This document shows positions 17,570 to 27,062 of a stretch of DNA of 64,000 nt, one piece after another. A program made the translations under genes and the position numbers. The stretch is from Pyropia yezoensis (Eukaryota > Rhodophyta > Bangiophyceae > Bangiales > Bangiaceae). Below the pieces are notes generated by a model. That model ran no database searches, had not been told where the DNA came from, and worked only from the letters and a program-made list of their open reading frames with translations. Within the stretch, counting starts at the first letter, position 1. Each line of letters starts with the position of its first letter. The stretch lies in assembly GCA_009829735.1 (NCBI GenBank), contig CM020620.1, forward strand, positions 11,095,420 to 11,159,419, written 5' to 3'.

Positions 17570-20017
17570 TCAGTGGGTAGACCCACTGCCCGAGGGAGGC
17601 CACTCACGCGTAAGCGCGTAGACCTCCGTGCTCCACCGGTCGGCAACGTCACGACGGTCGACCACCCGAGTTACCTCGGTGCATAGCTGGACGAGGGTGC
17701 TGCGGCCAGCCTCCACGTCCTCCAGAGCTTTCTGGAGGCGGTCCAGCACGCCACCGAAGCAACGCGCTGACCCAACCAGCGCAGCACCTGGGGGGATATC
17801 CCCCCAGCTAACAGAGAGACCCCCACGCATGGCGCGGGTAACAAGGGCGTCAACGCCCTCATACCAGAGACGGGGACCCCCGTCATGTAGGACAGGGGCG
17901 GGAGGTGACACTGGCGCAGCCAGAGGAGCCACAGGAGCCGACACGGCTACCACCGGAGCCGGTGGCACCTGATACGAGGCCCGGTAGGACCCTACCGAAG
18001 GGGCTCCACCGTAACCACGGCGGTACTCCGCCCGACGACGGGACACCTCACGCTCCCCACCCACAGAGCCCCACTCTCGGGGACGACGGCCAACCGCCGC
18101 CGGCATCGGGTTACCGAACCACGGAGCAAGGACCTGAAGAGGGTCATGGATAACCATGGGAATACCCAGGTCAGGAACGGCCTCGGTGGACGCCCACCCA
18201 TGGCAACTAGGCTCACCCGGCTGAGTACGCCGGACACGCAACGAGTGACGAGGCAAGGGGGAAGCCCCAGCCTGCGGGTCCCGGTACGGGGGAAGGGCCA
18301 ACACCCCAGCCCAGTTCACGGCATCGTGAACAGCCAGCAGGGCTTCGAACTCCCGGGCCAACCCGGTCTTGGCAGCTATCAGATCCACGCCCAACTGCGC
18401 GATGTGCCGACGGACACCCGTCGGAAGATGAAACAGACGACCCTGCCGGCGGACGGACAGCAAGAAGGAGGAAGCCTGCCCGAGGGTAACCTCAAGGGTG
18501 AAGGTACCCTGCAACGGGTGGACCGGCCGGGAGGCCAACACACTCCCGAAGTATCGGAGGCAGGAGCCGGTGTCAAACCGGAAAGCAGGGGCGGGTTCCC
18601 ACCCCTCCTGCCATAGCGGCGGGCGCACGGGAGTGTATACCGGAGCACGACCGTTGCCGGTCTGCAACGCACACGTTATATCCGTGCGGAACGCATCCGC
18701 CATGACACCATGGTTACGTCGCCAACTCGACGCCGACTTCAACCCCGCCATGGGCGGGTAGGGAGCCGTCAACGACAGATACGGGGGTACCCCCGGGTAG
18801 TAGTCAAAGTCGGGATACCGACCGGTACGGCTCACCGTCTCCCCAAACGCAACCGGCTCCGCCGCCGCCGCAATCCCCCGAGCACTAGCCGGGTAGTCAA
18901 TCTCCCGCGGCAACGCGGGGGCAATCAAGTCGCAGACCCCGAAGTTGGGGTCGAGGTAGACCTCACCCCGTCCCACCCGGGTGCGCCAGAGCTGCGCATG
19001 CCGGTCGTCCGGCTGACTCAGGATCCAATGGTGTTCTTCCCGGACCGCGTTCGGCTGGTTGACCAGCCGCACCAACTCCCGCTCCCAGCACGGGTCCACC
19101 TTGACGCGCCGGGAGGATTCTCCACGGGGATGCACCAGGTGGAAGTCCACCCGCATACGCCCATCGGACTCCATCGACTCTTGCACCGTGAGGCCTCGAA
19201 CCCGAGCAACCAAGTCGGACACCGACATGGCGGGTTGACCCGCCGCCACGGCGACGCCGCCACCCAACGGGGCAACCCGGGCAGGACCAGGAAGAATCGG
19301 GGGCGCCGGGGGACGCACCACCGGCAGAGGGGCCGACGTCGGAGATGGACGAGGCCGAGGAGGAAGAAGAAGGGCGGGCGCCCGCCCGGAGTAACTCCCG
19401 GTGTCAACCGCCATGGGAGAAGGAGCGTCTTGACCGCTCGACGCCCGCGGCACCGCAGGTACGGCACCGGCGCCGGCACCACCCGTCGGCGTAGCCCCCG
19501 CCTCGGAAGGGGAAGGCACTTGGACAGCCTCCGGAGCCGGAGCCCCGGCCGTGCGGACACCCGCACCGTCTTGACCCGCCGCACCGGGTGTCGCACCGCC
19601 ACCACCACCCGCGTCAACGTCGGGACCGCCTCGAGGAGTCACCGCCCGGACACCCGGACCACCTTGACCAGCCGGAGTCGGCTGCGAGTCGCGACCTCCG
19701 CCGCAGGGCGGACCATCTTGAGGTACCTGCGGTGAGCCGGCACCGGCACCAGGCCCCATCCGGGCAGCCGGCAAAGAGGGGGTAGAAGCCGCCACGCGCG
19801 GTTGACCGCCGGGTTGACCTCCGGCCGACGGCACCGTCGTGCCGCTGCACACGGACGACAGTCCTCCGGCCGACAGACGGACGGACACCGCAGGCCCGTC
19901 GTCGTCAGACGAGCTCACCCCGTAACGCGCGGCGTCGGGACCGACAGGCGCGTCGTCCTCCATCTCCTCCCCGATCAGGAGGTCTTCCTCCTCTTCAAGC
20001 ACCTGGGGATAGGACAT
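17570..20017 (-). CDS. Antisense ORF (aORF) product of element C, family of unknown function
   Basis: From the ATG at 20017 this is an 815-residue frame; it is open upstream to 20299 without another ATG, so the start is a choice. The N-terminus is acidic (EEEEDLLIGEEMEDD), followed by a long Pro/Gly/Ala-rich stretch and then a more ordered C-terminal half. The VRRQGRLFHLP segment (near 18440-18480) and its surroundings align with VQRRGMLWHLP of the element A aORF product. YFGSVL matches HFGSVM, and an E-x-MED motif near each N-terminus also agrees. Position and orientation are the same in both elements. No catalytic motif, membrane segment or known domain was recognised. It should be expressed from an antisense promoter in or near the 3' LTR, which I cannot see directly. 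Confidence 0.75.
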   Translation of the reverse strand: MSYPQVLEEEEDLLIGEEMEDDAPVGPDAARYGVSSSDDDGPAVSVRLSAGGLSSVCSGTTVPSAGGQPGGQPRVAASTPSLPAARMGPGAGAGSPQVPQDGPPCGGGRDSQPTPAGQGGPGVRAVTPRGGPDVDAGGGGGATPGAAGQDGAGVRTAGAPAPEAVQVPSPSEAGATPTGGAGAGAVPAVPRASSGQDAPSPMAVDTGSYSGRAPALLLPPRPRPSPTSAPLPVVRPPAPPILPGPARVAPLGGGVAVAAGQPAMSVSDLVARVRGLTVQESMESDGRMRVDFHLVHPRGESSRRVKVDPCWERELVRLVNQPNAVREEHHWILSQPDDRHAQLWRTRVGRGEVYLDPNFGVCDLIAPALPREIDYPASARGIAAAAEPVAFGETVSRTGRYPDFDYYPGVPPYLSLTAPYPPMAGLKSASSWRRNHGVMADAFRTDITCALQTGNGRAPVYTPVRPPLWQEGWEPAPAFRFDTGSCLRYFGSVLASRPVHPLQGTFTLEVTLGQASSFLLSVRRQGRLFHLPTGVRRHIAQLGVDLIAAKTGLAREFEALLAVHDAVNWAGVLALPPYRDPQAGASPLPRHSLRVRRTQPGEPSCHGWASTEAVPDLGIPMVIHDPLQVLAPWFGNPMPAAVGRRPREWGSVGGEREVSRRRAEYRRGYGGAPSVGSYRASYQVPPAPVVAVSAPVAPLAAPVSPPAPVLHDGGPRLWYEGVDALVTRAMRGGLSVSWGDIPPGAALVGSARCFGGVLDRLQKALEDVEAGRSTLVQLCTEVTRVVDRRDVADRWSTEVYALTREWPPSGSGSTH

Positions 20018-20604
20018 GATAACGGGTGCGGAGCCCCCCGCGCCCACAAGCCGTCGACGGCTACAACCCGGTACGGTGGGATAACCGGGACGAGCCAGGG
20101 AAGCGCGGACACCCGCGCTTATGACCACAAACGGCCACGAGAAGCGCCGCAGGCACGCGGGTCGACCCGCGCCCCACGGGGCTACGACCGCGCTCCACCC
20201 AGGCACCTGGGCGGGACGGGGCCACACCCACACACGGGGTAAGTAAGGGGGGTCACCCCCAACCGCCCCCACGCAACGCGGGCAGCCCCCGCCCCCCACT
20301 CAATCGTCCACACGAGAGGGGCCCCCCTACCACCAGGCACCTGGTGGCGGATCCGCTTGCACCACCCCTCGGAAAGGGGGGGCGTGAACAGCAACCCGCA
20401 TCGGGAATTTAACGGTCCGGAAAACGGATCGTGTGTGTGTACCACGCAAAGGGGGGCACCCCCCTGAGACAACCTCGAAAAGGGGTGTCTGTCGCGACGG
20501 GGCGCAAAGCCCCACCCGACGGGTAAACGGTCACGCGACCCACTTACATTCGGTACCCCGAATGCAACTCGACCCGAGGACGGGCCGAATCTAAGGGGGG
20601 GATA
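20018..20604. other. Region between the aORF start and 3' LTR of element C, with polypurine tract
   Basis: This region contains no recognised gene on the plus strand and could hold the antisense promoter and leader. The polypurine tract AAGGGGGGGA (20593-20602) lies two bases before the 3' LTR. Confidence 0.6.
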
Positions 20605-20967
20605 TGTAGCAATATGGTTGTCCGTATTGTGACCCTAATATCAGGGGGGCTACTTCTAACCCTTAACTTTCAATTTGATAGTTCGTACTGGTCACGGTAT
20701 CTATAAGTTACGTATGACCAGAGGGACTTGCATCTTGGGGTGGAGGGTAGTTAGTAGTGTCTCCGAGGGTTTATAACGAGGGGGCCGGTGGCGAATCCAC
20801 CGCCGGCCAAGGTAGAACAACAAACCCCTCCCATTTGGGCTCCCATCTTGGTCCCGTGGCTTGCGCTCCAAGGACAGCAACCTTGGCCTCCCGGTGACGT
20901 TGGTGCCGATCCCCCTTGGTGAGTGTTCCCTGAGAGTGGACGCGCGACGGATCCCTATTGTGCTACA
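20605..20967 (+). repeat. 3' LTR of element C
   Basis: This repeat matches 10145-10507 by eye over all 363 bases. It is followed by the second CTGTG of the target duplication (20968-20972). Confidence 0.93.
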
Positions 20968-20972
20968 CTGTG

Positions 20973-23300
20973 GCGAAACCTTTGACGGAGTTGACAGGTA
21001 TTGTCGACTTCGACTGGACCTCGCGCCGCGAAGACGCTTTCCTTGCCCTCAAGAGAAAGGTCATGAGTGCTCCGGTACTTCGTGCTTTCGACCCTGAGCT
21101 TCCGGTGGTGCTGTCCACCGACGCCAGTGGTTGCGCATTGGGAGCTGTGTTGGAGCAGGATGACGGAATGGGACGTCGTCCTGTCGCCTATTTCTCCCAA
21201 ACGCTGAACATCCACGAACAACGGTACACCATCCGAGAGCGAGAACTTCTGGCGATTGTACAAGCCATTCGACACTGGCGATGCTATCTGCATGGACGAA
21301 GCTTCGTCGTCAACACCGACCACGAGTCGCTGCGCTACCTGAAAACCCAAGACAAGTTGAACGACCGACAAGTGCGTTGGTTGGAGGTGCTGGAGCAGTA
21401 CGATTTCAAGATCGTGCCGGTACCAGGAACAAGGAATGCTGTGGCCGACGCGCTCTCGCGTAACACTGAAACGGCTCAGCCACGCGTCGAAGCAAACGCT
21501 GAGCTGCTCTCTCGCGTGCTTGAACAAGCAATACCTGCGACCATGGAACCTGACGAACCTGAGACTACCCCTGAACAACCCAGGAAACCCAAGGAACCCG
21601 AGAAACCCAAGAACGTCAAGCAACCCAAGCAACCCCAGCGGAAAGCGGCCAAAAGGAATCGGTCTGCTGGAATTACGGACAAAACCCAAGAACGATCTTG
21701 CCACAATGGCAATCTCGCAAACTCCCAAGATACTACCGAAGCCCCACGATCCATGAATGATTGTGCCACACAGGCACTTTCGCAACCCCCCAAGATACCG
21801 CGGAAAACCCAAGACAACGTCGATGTACATCCTATCAGCAACGTGTCACACCTCGAGCTAAAGAAAGACGATCAGGTAGGCCTTCTAGCGGCTTATGCTG
21901 AAGACCCCGAGTTTGCCGAGATCGTGCAGAACCCTAAGACCCCTTTCCAACGGGATGGCTGCTTCATCATGAGACACAACCACATTTGCATCCCGAGAGG
22001 CCATTTTAGACAAGCCATCCTCAACGACTACCATGATACACCCAGCAAAGGTCACATGGGCGTGCGAAAGACAACCAAAGACGTCGTCTCCCGGTTCTAC
22101 TGGAAGACGATGCGACAAGACATCAAAGACTACGTGCAAAGCTGCGACGCCTGCCAACGTTTCAAGAGCTCCACCCAAGCTCCACTAGGGCTTCTACAAC
22201 CCTTAGAACCTCCAAGCCGGCCGTGGCAGAGTATCTCCATGGATTTCATCACACCCCTCCCGTTGACTGCCCGCGGCCACAACGGACTGCTGGTCGTCGT
22301 GGACCGGCTCTCCAAGATGATTAGACTGGCCCCCACGGAACCTGAGACGAGCGCGAAACATGTCGCGCAATTATTCCACGACCACGTCTACCGTACCTTT
22401 GGACTTCCTGCGGACATCGTCTGCGACCGAGACCGGATCTTTATGTCCCAGTTTTGGCGCGGACTACTGGACAAGATCAATGTCAAGCTTCGGCCATCCT
22501 CGGCTTATCATCCCCAGACGGACGGCCAGACCGAGGTCATGAACAAGAAAATCAAAGAAATCCTCCGATGCTTTGTGAACCACAACCAAAGCAATTGGGA
22601 TCTGTACCTCGCGAACGTCGAAGTCGCGTACAACCACTCGATCAACTCGGTGACAACTTACTCCCCGTTCTTCTTGACATATGGCTACGAGCCCAACGTC
22701 GTACCATTTGACACCCTGAGAAGCCCCAACGACAAGGTACCAGCGCTAGCTGAGGGGTTATCCACTCTCCGAACGGTACACAAGAACGCCGCTGACGCCA
22801 TCCGCAAGGCGAACGTTTATCGCGCTGAGTATGCCAACAAGTCAAGGAGGGACTGCCACATATCCGTAGGCGACCTCATCATGCTGAGCACCAAGAACCT
22901 CATGCCGGAATCTTACCAAGGGGCCCGGAAGCTGATGCCCAAGTACTCGGGCCCTTACAAGGTTATCGAAGCTGTTACACCCGTCACGTTCCGTCTGAAT
23001 CTTCCTCAAGCGGTGCTTGGCCGCAAGGTTCACAACGCGTTCCACGCTAGCCTGCTGAAGCCGTTCCATGCCGACACACAATTTGGTCGATCTCCGAACC
23101 CGCCTCCTCCGATCACCCTGGACGACGGCTCCGAGGCGTACGAAGTAGAACGCGTGCTTCAACATCGCACGCGTCGCGGACGCTCACAGTACTTGGTGAA
23201 GTGGAAAGGGTACCACGACACCGAGAACTCCTGGGTTTCCGAAAATGACATCGACGCCCCAGAGCTCCTGGCGGCCTTCCACTCCCCTGGACGGGTTTAA
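20973..23300 (+). pseudogene. pol: Pol of element D, 3' part (RNase H, integrase, chromodomain)
   Basis: This part continues in phase the frame broken at 10144. RNase H motifs are LSTDASGCALGAV, RERELLAIV, NTDHESL and VADALS (21110-21460). A Pro/Lys/Glu-rich linker of about 110 residues follows (about 21540-21840) before integrase. The zinc finger is HNHICIPRGH then CDACQRF (21975-22165), and the catalytic core residues are in SMDFITP, CDRDRIF and GQTEVMNK (22235-22545). The chromodomain (23140-23270) has YEVERVL and YLVKWKGYHDTENSW, keeping the aromatic cage positions. The stop codon is 11 bases before the 3' LTR. No internal lesion is visible. Confidence 0.9.
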
Positions 23301-23311
23301 GGGGGCGGAGG
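23299..23311 (+). other. Polypurine tract of element D
   Basis: AAGGGGGCGGAGG abuts the 3' LTR and overlaps the pol stop codon region. Confidence 0.65.
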
Positions 23312-24261
23312 TGTAAGGACTAAATCCTTACATACAATTTCTCTCGCCGGCACGCGGCTGCAATCCGGCGGATTAAATTCGCCTCTGAACTTACAGTTGT
23401 CAAGATTGGCACGTGGCCGAGCGGAACGGGCGCCACGTTCGAATTCGAAAGATCCAAGGTTCGATTCCATGTGCTACCTGAATGACAGTGAATCTTCCAG
23501 ATGCTGACGCAGCAATGACACCTGCTGACCGTGAATCAACGAGGACAGGACAACGTGGCATGACGGTGTCAACACGCCGAGGCGGCTTGACACCGAACGT
23601 AGAAGCTTCCATCCGGACTGCCATCCGGAGCCCTTTCCGGGCCTCCATCCAAGGCGTCCATCCCGACCAACCAGAGGCCGACATCAAGGACATCAATGCT
23701 TCCAGGGCGTTCCACGGCCACGCCCAGAGCCCACGCCAACGCCGCGCCCTGGGATGACCGTGGACCCCCTCCCTACGCACTCTGTGAGAGGGGGGCGACC
23801 GCCCATGGGCGATTCCGAGGCAACTAGTGCCTGATCTTCCGAGGGACTACGCGGAGGGCCTTCTGAGAGACCCCCCGAGGGTACATATACGGAGCGACCG
23901 AGGGCGAGGGCAGAGGGAGAGGAGGGAGGACTATCGACCGAAGACACCATCAACCCAAGAGAACCATCGACTTTACCCTTAAACTCCTGTCACCGTCGTC
24001 GCGCTCACCCCACTGCACACCCCAGCACTCTTCCCCTTCCCCGGGCCTGTCACCGGCCCGGGACCTTCTCCTTCCCTGGACCCCTCACCTGCTCACACCC
24101 TCCTACTTCCCTAGACCCCCCTCCGCTCACAAGTACGCGACCGCCGTTCCGTGTGTGCGTGGAGTGGTGTGGGCGTAGGGCCGTGCGGCGTGCGTGCGTG
24201 CGTGTGTGTGCGTGCGCTGGTGGTGTGCGTGCGAGTGTGCGCGTGCGCCGCGGGCCTTACA
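23312..24261 (+). repeat. 3' LTR of element D
   Basis: This is the 950-bp partner of 5934-6883 with about one base difference. It contains the same tRNA-like segment (23407-23478) and the same G-T/G-C alternating U5 end. GGCTG follows at 24262-24266. Confidence 0.93.
23407..23478 (+). promoter_or_regulatory. tRNA-like segment in the 3' LTR of element D
   Basis: Second copy of the A-box/B-box segment at 6029-6100, apparently identical. Confidence 0.55.
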
Positions 24262-24527
24262 GGCTGGCTGCATGCCAGCTGCTCCCGCACCGCCGTCACA
24301 CCGTCGAGCCGCGGGGGAGGTGGGGCAAGCCCCCACAATTTGCGAGGCCAGGGCCAAGAGGGCGTCCGTGTCTGCATCGCCGGTCGTTTCGGCAGAGGCA
24401 TTGCTGAGCGTATCGTCGCTCTCGTAACCACCAACTTCGCCACTGCCTGGTAGGCGGCAGGACTGTGTCGCGCCACCGCCAGCCCTGCCTTCAGAGTGCC
24501 CTCCACGATCTCCACCGTGAAGGGAGG
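24262..24527 (-). pseudogene. Plavaka-like transposase gene, middle piece between elements D and A
   Basis: These 266 bases of target DNA lie between the two insertions and carry their duplications at the ends (GGCTG and GGAGG). On the minus strand one frame reads through with an acidic segment, GGYESDDTLSNASAETTGD, then Ala-rich sequence. The frame that leads into the next piece at 5915 differs, so an intron or an indel must lie near the D insertion point. Assignment to the same gene rests on strand, position and continuity of the target DNA. Confidence 0.4.
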
Positions 24528-24996
24528 TGTGGCAGTATTGACCCCCAGGTAGGGGGGCAACACGTGCCATGCAAGGGGCGGCAGGCCACTAGCCTGATCC
24601 GTGCCTCCCCCTGCATTTGGGTCCATATTCCCTAAGTTTGGGATAGTTAGCTTAGTAGTAAATCCAACTTGGATTTGAGGGTTTTCTGCATTTATCGTCT
24701 TCAATTTTCGTGTGGCCCGGTGGGCAGGTGCTGGGGTGGGAGATTCTGAGTGGCGAGATTCCGAGTGGACCCTGGGGGGATGAGGGGAGGGACAGCGGGG
24801 CTTGGCCCTGCGTCCCCGTCCCGACCAAGAAACTGTTGGACCACACACCATCCTCTTGTTTGTCAGTGGGGGGTTTGCCCCACAACAGGGACAGAGTGTG
24901 CGCGACTTGCACTTCTTCCGGTTCCCCCGACACGGGAGGCAGCCCTTGTACACCGCCCCAACTTGGGTGCCGTGTGTGCAAGTGGTTTTTGCCACA
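24528..24996 (+). repeat. 5' LTR of element A
   Basis: The LTR starts TGTGGCAGTATTGACC and ends TTTTTGCCACA. Its minus strand is open in one frame across the full length, a property shared by most copies of this LTR in the window. Confidence 0.92.
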
Positions 24997-24998
24997 TT

Positions 24999-25016
24999 TG
25001 GTGAAGCAGCAGGGGA
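24999..25016 (+). other. Primer-binding site of element A
   Basis: TGGTGAAGCAGCAGGGGA starts two bases after the LTR. It has one change (A for G at the sixth base) from the site shared by B, C and F. Confidence 0.75.
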
Positions 25017-25115
25017 CAGAGGTAAACTTTACCTCCGGGTGCACCCGGGTGTAGGGGGCCCTCTGTCTCAGAGGAACGGTGGACTTGGACCGTGTCATAC
25101 GGATCGTTAGCCAAC

Positions 25116-27062
25116 ATGGCTAGCTCGGACCCCCCGTCGTCCGGGGAGTACACGGGTGACGCACGTACTTCAGTGCCTTTGAATACTGGTGAGACACAGG
25201 TGGGTTTACCTGGGGTCGCAGAGGGACTGGAGGTCCCTCAAGCCAGCAGGACTGGAAGTGCGGGCGGGCAACAGGCCACCCCGACTCAGTCGGGAGTTCA
25301 CTCGGGTGACACTTCTGATGTGGGTGGGCCGAAGTCTGGCCACCGCGTGGTATACTCAACGGGAACGTCCCAAGGGGTGAGGACTGTCCCCGCGGGTTCC
25401 ACTCGCGTTGGAGCCAACTTTGGCTTGGAGCCGTCGCCAACTAGGCTTTCGGAGGACGGCGGACCTCCGTTGGTCGGCGATGGGCTTGCGCCCATGCCCC
25501 CGGTTGAGATCCCTGAAGAACCTGGTTACCCCTCAGGTGGACTCCCGGAGGCGGACCGAGACTCAACTGGAGTCGTCAATCCACTCCTCGCGGAAACTGT
25601 CCGTCGGGAGGCGACCAATGTGTTGCGGCAGACTTTGCCGGACCTGGTGGTCACGATGACGAATACTATTCTGAATCAGATTGTAGCGAGTTTGCCAGAT
25701 GGCCTTAATGTCCAGACCGGATTGGGGCTTTCGAGCCCGCAGGCGCAGGGGGAATCCCTCCTCACGCCTATCTCGGGTCGCCCCGAACAGGGGGCGACAC
25801 CTGTGACTCCCAACGAGGGAGCCACACCATTCTCGGTGGGGCATATGCCCTTCATGGGGGAGATCCCCCCGACAACACCGGCGGCTACACCAAGCGCGCC
25901 GCGCCGGACTACAGGCACTGAGGGTGAACTTACCCCCGTGCCACAGCGGCTGTTTCCTCAACGTGAGGTGCCGCCCAGGATCCAGGTAGCCAACCCGGTC
26001 TACCAGAGGATCTTTGACTGTGAGACCTACGCCCTCCACAACAAGTCGGTGGCGTATGGTCCTGACCAGGCCCGAGCCATGGGCCGTGCCAAGAAGAATA
26101 CACTTCACTCTTTTGGGCACAAAGCGGAGTGGGATGGAATTCCCCCCCTCCGTGTCTTTGAGTTCCTACGTCGTTTCACAAAAGCCTGTGACGACAATGC
26201 CATAAGTGAAGGCATGGCTTTTTACATGCTACAGGAGTTTACGAAGGGCGACCTGCGGACAGAACTTATGTCCGTCATGCCCAGCTCCTCGAGTGGAGGC
26301 GCTGGGGAGGTGACGTCCTATTTGGAGCTCGTCAACTGGTTGTTGAGGGCCATGGTTGATGAAGCGGCGTTGGCTTCTCAAGTCGAGGAGTTTACGCAAG
26401 CCCATCAGGAAGAGGCGGAGGACGAGTTGTCCTTTGCGGAGCGAGTCCGTAAGCTCAACAATCTTTGTGGGTTTCTTCATCCACAAGCTGTGGTGAAGAG
26501 TCGGTTTGTGGAGGGACTCCATTGGTCAGTCCGGATGGAGACCCGGGAGCATAACACTACCCGGGCGACCCTGACCGAGTTGGCTAGGTTCGCCTACCGC
26601 AGAGGCGAGGCCTACCGCAAGTTGCGGGAGGAACAACGCCAGGAGCGTCAAGCCGAATTGGCCAAGGAACGGGAGGAGGCGCGCCAGGCCAGAGAGTTGA
26701 GAGAGGCACGCCGAATCCGCAAGGAGAGGGTGGTAGCTGCCGTGGGAACTTCCCAGGGTATCTCTTCGTCTTCCCCAGTTGGGAAGACCCCTCCGGGAAC
26801 TGACAATCGGTGTTGGAACTGCAACTCCGATGGACACTGGGCATATGATTGCCCCAAGTTGAGTAAACGCATCCAACAACTTGTTAGGAATGCGAGTAAG
26901 AAGTCGGCTACGAACGAAGTACGTTCACGCCGCGAGGGTGGGTCTCGACCGGTAGTGGCGGTCGCCACACCCTCGGCGGAGGGGGCGGAGACGTCGTCCT
27001 CGGACTCGTCGTCTTCCCCTTCGCCCTCAGATTCGGACGCCAAGTCGGCGGGAAACGAATGA
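25116..27062 (+). CDS. gag: Gag polyprotein of element A
   Basis: This 648-residue frame starts at the ATG in GCCAACATGGC (25116), chosen over an in-frame GTG 24 bases earlier because of the strong context. The capsid-like part (about residues 300-490) includes FLRRFTKACDDNAIS and VTSYLELVNWLLRAM. It is followed by a highly charged helix rich in Glu and Arg (about 500-545) that could form a coiled coil. A CCHC knuckle, CWNCNSDGHWAYDC, lies near 567-580, and the tail is Ser/Asp-rich. Gag assembles the particle and binds RNA. The stop TGA overlaps the ATG of the next frame (ATGA), and GGGAAAC lies just before it. The gene looks intact. Confidence 0.9.
   Translation: MASSDPPSSGEYTGDARTSVPLNTGETQVGLPGVAEGLEVPQASRTGSAGGQQATPTQSGVHSGDTSDVGGPKSGHRVVYSTGTSQGVRTVPAGSTRVGANFGLEPSPTRLSEDGGPPLVGDGLAPMPPVEIPEEPGYPSGGLPEADRDSTGVVNPLLAETVRREATNVLRQTLPDLVVTMTNTILNQIVASLPDGLNVQTGLGLSSPQAQGESLLTPISGRPEQGATPVTPNEGATPFSVGHMPFMGEIPPTTPAATPSAPRRTTGTEGELTPVPQRLFPQREVPPRIQVANPVYQRIFDCETYALHNKSVAYGPDQARAMGRAKKNTLHSFGHKAEWDGIPPLRVFEFLRRFTKACDDNAISEGMAFYMLQEFTKGDLRTELMSVMPSSSSGGAGEVTSYLELVNWLLRAMVDEAALASQVEEFTQAHQEEAEDELSFAERVRKLNNLCGFLHPQAVVKSRFVEGLHWSVRMETREHNTTRATLTELARFAYRRGEAYRKLREEQRQERQAELAKEREEARQARELREARRIRKERVVAAVGTSQGISSSSPVGKTPPGTDNRCWNCNSDGHWAYDCPKLSKRIQQLVRNASKKSATNEVRSRREGGSRPVVAVATPSAEGAETSSSDSSSSPSPSDSDAKSAGNE
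27050..27056 (+). promoter_or_regulatory. -1 frameshift heptamer of element A (G GGA AAC)
   Basis: The gag codons here are GCG GGA AAC GAA TGA, so GGGAAAC is in phase for -1 slippage into the protease frame. The ATGA overlap three bases later would also allow termination-coupled re-initiation. Confidence 0.65.

Larger units (their letters stand above)
10145..20967 (+). mobile_element. Element C: chromodomain Ty3/gypsy retrotransposon with antisense ORF, nested in element D
   Basis: Two 363-bp LTRs (10145-10507 and 20605-20967) appear identical. The 5-bp target duplication CTGTG is present at 10140-10144 and 20968-20972. Internal order is primer site, gag, pol, a short repeat block, an antisense ORF (aORF), and a polypurine tract. 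Identical LTRs and the nested position make this the youngest insertion here. The one visible lesion is a 1-base loss in gag near 11743-11747. Confidence 0.95.
5934..24261 (+). mobile_element. Element D: full-length chromodomain Ty3/gypsy retrotransposon, split by element C
   Basis: Two 950-bp direct repeats (5934-6883 and 23312-24261) bound the element. They are flanked by the 5-bp duplication GGCTG (5929-5933 and 24262-24266). Internal order is primer site, AUG-less zinc-finger ORF, gag, and pol (protease, RT, RNase H, integrase, chromodomain), then a polypurine tract. I found about one LTR difference (near 6390 versus 23768), so insertion was recent. Removing element C and its duplication leaves about 7.5 kb with gag and pol both open, so D was probably competent before C landed. 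It interrupts the minus-strand transposase remnant. Confidence 0.93.
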
